A DNA stretch of 64,000 nucleotides, taken from the NCBI GenBank assembly GCA_944372115.1, contig CALVYH010000001.1, forward strand, positions 1 to 64,000, read 5' to 3'. Position 1 is the stretch's first letter, and each line of letters starts with the position of its first letter. Positions 61,418 through 64,000 of the stretch are shown piece after piece. Origin of the DNA: an uncultured Bacilli bacterium. Lineage in GTDB: Bacteria; Bacillota_I; Bacilli_A; RFN20; CAG-826. The position numbers and the translations under genes were made by a program. Below the pieces are notes generated by a model, which worked only from the letters and a program-made list of their open reading frames with translations, did no database searches and had not been told where the DNA came from.

Positions 61418-64000
61418 ATGTTAATAGAAAGATATAAAGTAAAATTAGAAGAATTTGGTAGAATTTATAAATTATTTTATAAATTCAGGTTTTTATTTGT
61501 TTTTATATTAATATTTATTGTTGCATTAACTTCAACTCTTTTAGGAATAAAAGGATATGTAATTAACACTGTTAAAATAGCTGATATTAGTTATGGAGAA
61601 AAATTATCGTATCAATCTAAAGGATTATTTTCTAATTATATTTCTTATGAATTTAAAAATGAAAATAGTAATGAATGGACAAAAGAAGAACCTTATAAAG
61701 TTGGTAATTATGAAATAAGAGGAATTTCAAAAAATATATTTGGTGGATTTACTTATGGAGAAAGTACTAAATTTAGTATCGCTCCATTAAATGTTGATGT
61801 AAAAACATTAGAAAATTCTTCATCAACTTATGGAGAAATTCCATCTTTAGATTTTGGACTTATTAATGGAGATAGATTAATTGAATTAGATTTTTCTTAT
61901 GAATCACTTAATAATAATATAGCTAATGTAAGGGTGGATGAATCATCAATAAAAATTATTGATATAAATAATGAAGATGTTACAAGTTGTTATAATTTTA
62001 ATTTTGAAAATAGTTATGAAATATCTCTTTTACCTAGAAAAATAACTTTTGAAGCGAAAGAAAGCATTGAATATGATGCTTTAAAACATAAATTTAACAA
62101 TATCGATTTAATTGATGGTTCACTTTATAATTTAGATCGATATGAAATAGATGATTCAAATGAATTTATTGATGCAAAAGATTATAAACATAGTTTAAAA
62201 ATAAACTTTTTTGATAATAAAAATCGTGATGTTTCTCGTTTTTATTCTTATTCTTTTAATGATGACTCATATTTAGAAATTACAAAACGAAATATTACCA
62301 TTAAAACAAGTGATTTTACGAAAATTTATGATGGTAAAGCGAGTGAAAATAATACGAGTTTAACTATAAAAGAAGGCTCATTAGCTAGTGGAGATAAAAT
62401 TGAATCTACCCTTCCTTTACATATTGATGCCGGGACTTATAAAAATCAACCAACGATTACTATAAGAAATAGTAAAGGAGAAGTTGTTAATAAAAACTAT
62501 AATATTAAAATCGAAGCGGGTAATTATATAATTTCACCTCGTCCTTTAAAAATTATTTATAGATTTAGTGATAAAACATACGATGGAGATTACTATAATA
62601 ATGTTGAAAATATTTATGAAGAAGGGATTTTAGAAGGACATCATATTTCTGCACACGTAAATCAAAATATGATGCATGTAGGAACTCATGGTTATGATTT
62701 TGAAGTAAATGTTTATGATGATAATACATATGAAGAAGTGACAAAAAATTATGCAATTACTATTTCTTGCAATAATTATGAAGTTTATAAAAGAAAAATA
62801 ACAATTGAAACTATCAGCGTTGATACTGGTTACACAGGTAAACCACAAGGTTTTCCAATGTATAAAGTTAGTAGTGGAACGCTAGCTGCAACTGATTCTT
62901 TAGAATTAGTATCATATAGAAAAGAAACTAATATAGGTACATATGAAAATGAAGTTATTTTAAAAATTAACCATCAAGATGCTGGTGATGTAACTTTTGA
63001 TTATTATATTACTTATGATTATGGAACTTTTTCTATTTTAGAAAAAGTTGATAGCAATGAAGGAGATATTGATGTTAGCGAAGATCCAGAGTGGGATGGA
63101 TTTTTCGATACAGATTATGATTTTGGTGATGGGGGTGGTAATATTCCTACCGATGCCGAAGATAAAATAGAAGCAAATGATTCACTTGAATATGATGGCG
63201 GAGGAAATAGTTTTAATCAAAATTTAAATGAAGTAGTTTTAAAATATACTCCTACAAAATCTGGAAGTTCTTTCTTTAAATCAAGTTCTTTTGGTAGATA
63301 TAATGGAAAATCTTTTGAAGAAGCTCCTTTATATCAACCAAAATATGGAGTTAATCCTCAAGAATTTATTTCTATTTTATTAGAACAAAAAAATGCTAAA
63401 GAATTAGCTGGTAATTTAAATTATTATAAAGTTGCTTCAAGAACTTCTGATTTAGTTCCTTTATATCCTAAATTAAATAAAGAACAACAATTTGATGCAT
63501 ATAGCGTTATTTCGGATTTAAAAACTAAAGACATATTTGTTGAAGGGTATGATTTTGATTATTTAAAAAATCATTCCTTAATAGATAATGTAACTTTTAA
63601 TGATGAAAACGTAAGATTGGAAGAAGAAAATTATAGAGCATTTGTTGATGAGAATTATCGAGGTGTTGAATCAAAAACTTTTGATTTATTAAATGATTTT
63701 ATCGATAAAAAGGATTTAAGAACTTTTGATACGATTACTTTAGCAAATAAATTAATGAATTTATTTAAAAATGAATATTTTTATAGTACAAAAAATTTAG
63801 CAGCTGGAAACAGTTCTAATCCAATGATTACTTTTTTAACTCAAACAAAAATTGGAAAATGTGATTATTTTGCCGGTGCCGCTTCTTTAATTTTTAGAAT
63901 GAATGGAAAACCTTCAAGAGTAATAGGCGGATATTTAATTAATGGAGAAACTGTTGGAAAAACTTACGATGTAATTTTATTCCAAAAACACGCAATTACT
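61418..64000 (+). CDS. Partial: membrane-anchored YDG-repeat protein with an intact-looking transglutaminase-like domain
   Basis: 861 residues, no stop before the window edge. The ATG at 61418 lies 4 bases after the preceding stop, without an RBS. An anchor helix (about 27-50) is followed by several MBG/YDG-type repeats (KIYDGKAS, KTYDGDYY, ITIETISVDTGYTGK), an acidic Gly-rich linker (about 545-600) and a block paralogous to the previous protein (KSGSSFFKSS, GVNPQEFISILL, FDAYSVISDLK). The transglutaminase-like core has GKCDYFAGAASLIFRMNGKPSRVIGGY with Cys815, and QKHAIT with His858 at the edge. The catalytic Asp and the C-terminus lie outside the window. Confidence 0.75.
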   Translation, partial: MLIERYKVKLEEFGRIYKLFYKFRFLFVFILIFIVALTSTLLGIKGYVINTVKIADISYGEKLSYQSKGLFSNYISYEFKNENSNEWTKEEPYKVGNYEIRGISKNIFGGFTYGESTKFSIAPLNVDVKTLENSSSTYGEIPSLDFGLINGDRLIELDFSYESLNNNIANVRVDESSIKIIDINNEDVTSCYNFNFENSYEISLLPRKITFEAKESIEYDALKHKFNNIDLIDGSLYNLDRYEIDDSNEFIDAKDYKHSLKINFFDNKNRDVSRFYSYSFNDDSYLEITKRNITIKTSDFTKIYDGKASENNTSLTIKEGSLASGDKIESTLPLHIDAGTYKNQPTITIRNSKGEVVNKNYNIKIEAGNYIISPRPLKIIYRFSDKTYDGDYYNNVENIYEEGILEGHHISAHVNQNMMHVGTHGYDFEVNVYDDNTYEEVTKNYAITISCNNYEVYKRKITIETISVDTGYTGKPQGFPMYKVSSGTLAATDSLELVSYRKETNIGTYENEVILKINHQDAGDVTFDYYITYDYGTFSILEKVDSNEGDIDVSEDPEWDGFFDTDYDFGDGGGNIPTDAEDKIEANDSLEYDGGGNSFNQNLNEVVLKYTPTKSGSSFFKSSSFGRYNGKSFEEAPLYQPKYGVNPQEFISILLEQKNAKELAGNLNYYKVASRTSDLVPLYPKLNKEQQFDAYSVISDLKTKDIFVEGYDFDYLKNHSLIDNVTFNDENVRLEEENYRAFVDENYRGVESKTFDLLNDFIDKKDLRTFDTITLANKLMNLFKNEYFYSTKNLAAGNSSNPMITFLTQTKIGKCDYFAGAASLIFRMNGKPSRVIGGYLINGETVGKTYDVILFQKHAIT

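Noticed and set aside
62565-62848. Minus-strand open frames inside the second transglutaminase-like gene
   Set aside because: They are antisense shadows of a long continuous plus-strand frame with consistent domain structure, and have no RBS.
1-64000. CRISPR arrays, rRNA genes, insertion sequences
   Set aside because: No regularly spaced direct repeats, no rRNA sequence and no transposase with terminal repeats were seen on reading both strands.

Overview
The window is very AT-rich. Its gene content is that of a low-GC Gram-positive (Firmicutes/Bacilli, Mollicutes-adjacent) fermentative anaerobe, most like the small-genome uncultured gut Bacilli. The supporting signs are the DnaB/DnaI-type primosome loaders, T-box leaders on thrS and pheS, a Rex-adhE operon, mraZ-rsmH, the TrmH-pheS-pheT linkage, an ECF transporter S component and CdaA. 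This placement is inferred from families and layout, not from a database search. Nearly every gene ends in TAA or TAG. gpmA carries one in-frame TGA exactly at an invariant tryptophan codon, so the meaning of TGA here needs testing.

Layout: 1-3023 (minus) holds tRNA-Gly with its terminator, a tyrosine recombinase, a MerR-like regulator and a SpoU methyltransferase. 3124-9030 is a plus-strand operon: FAD dehydrogenase, the c-di-AMP synthase cdaA, an unknown protein, deoD, a NERD-domain membrane protein and two membrane proteins. 9076-12454 is rex-adhE. 12475-17400 holds a PHP phosphatase, a group-B-type [FeFe] hydrogenase with an arginase-family enzyme, gpmA and a CvpA-like protein. 17571-22791 (minus) holds ybaK, T-box-thrS and pfkA-pyk. 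23018-25140 is the dnaB/dnaI-like pair, convergent with a tight minus-strand run ackA-nrnA-dnaE-polA-mutM/coaE (25137-34438). 34583-38995 is glgB-glgP. 39056-46189 is a mixed block including a GNAT/nucleoside-phosphorylase fusion, a lone AbiEi-like protein, CBS and ECF genes, YgjP, TrmH and an MFS carrier. 46228-50406 is T-box-pheST-yceD. 51163-52857 is a reduced dcw cluster: mraZ with an operator, rsmH and a small membrane protein.

The most unusual part is 53021-64000, one plus-strand operon running off the right edge. It encodes a membrane protein with leucine-rich repeats, two paralogous membrane-anchored McrB-like AAA+ ATPases on either side of a DUF2357-like/coiled-coil protein, and two large membrane-anchored MBG/YDG-type proteins with transglutaminase-like domains. 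In one of these the Cys and His positions are occupied by Ser and Thr. In the other both Cys and His are present.

Metabolically the genes fit together as sugar/glycogen fermentation. GlgB/GlgP, PfkA, GpmA and Pyk feed pyruvate. AckA, AdhE and the hydrogenase are the expected acetate, ethanol and H2 exits, with Rex sensing NADH/NAD+ next to adhE. CdaA and the DHH phosphoesterase NrnA are plausible ends of c-di-AMP turnover.
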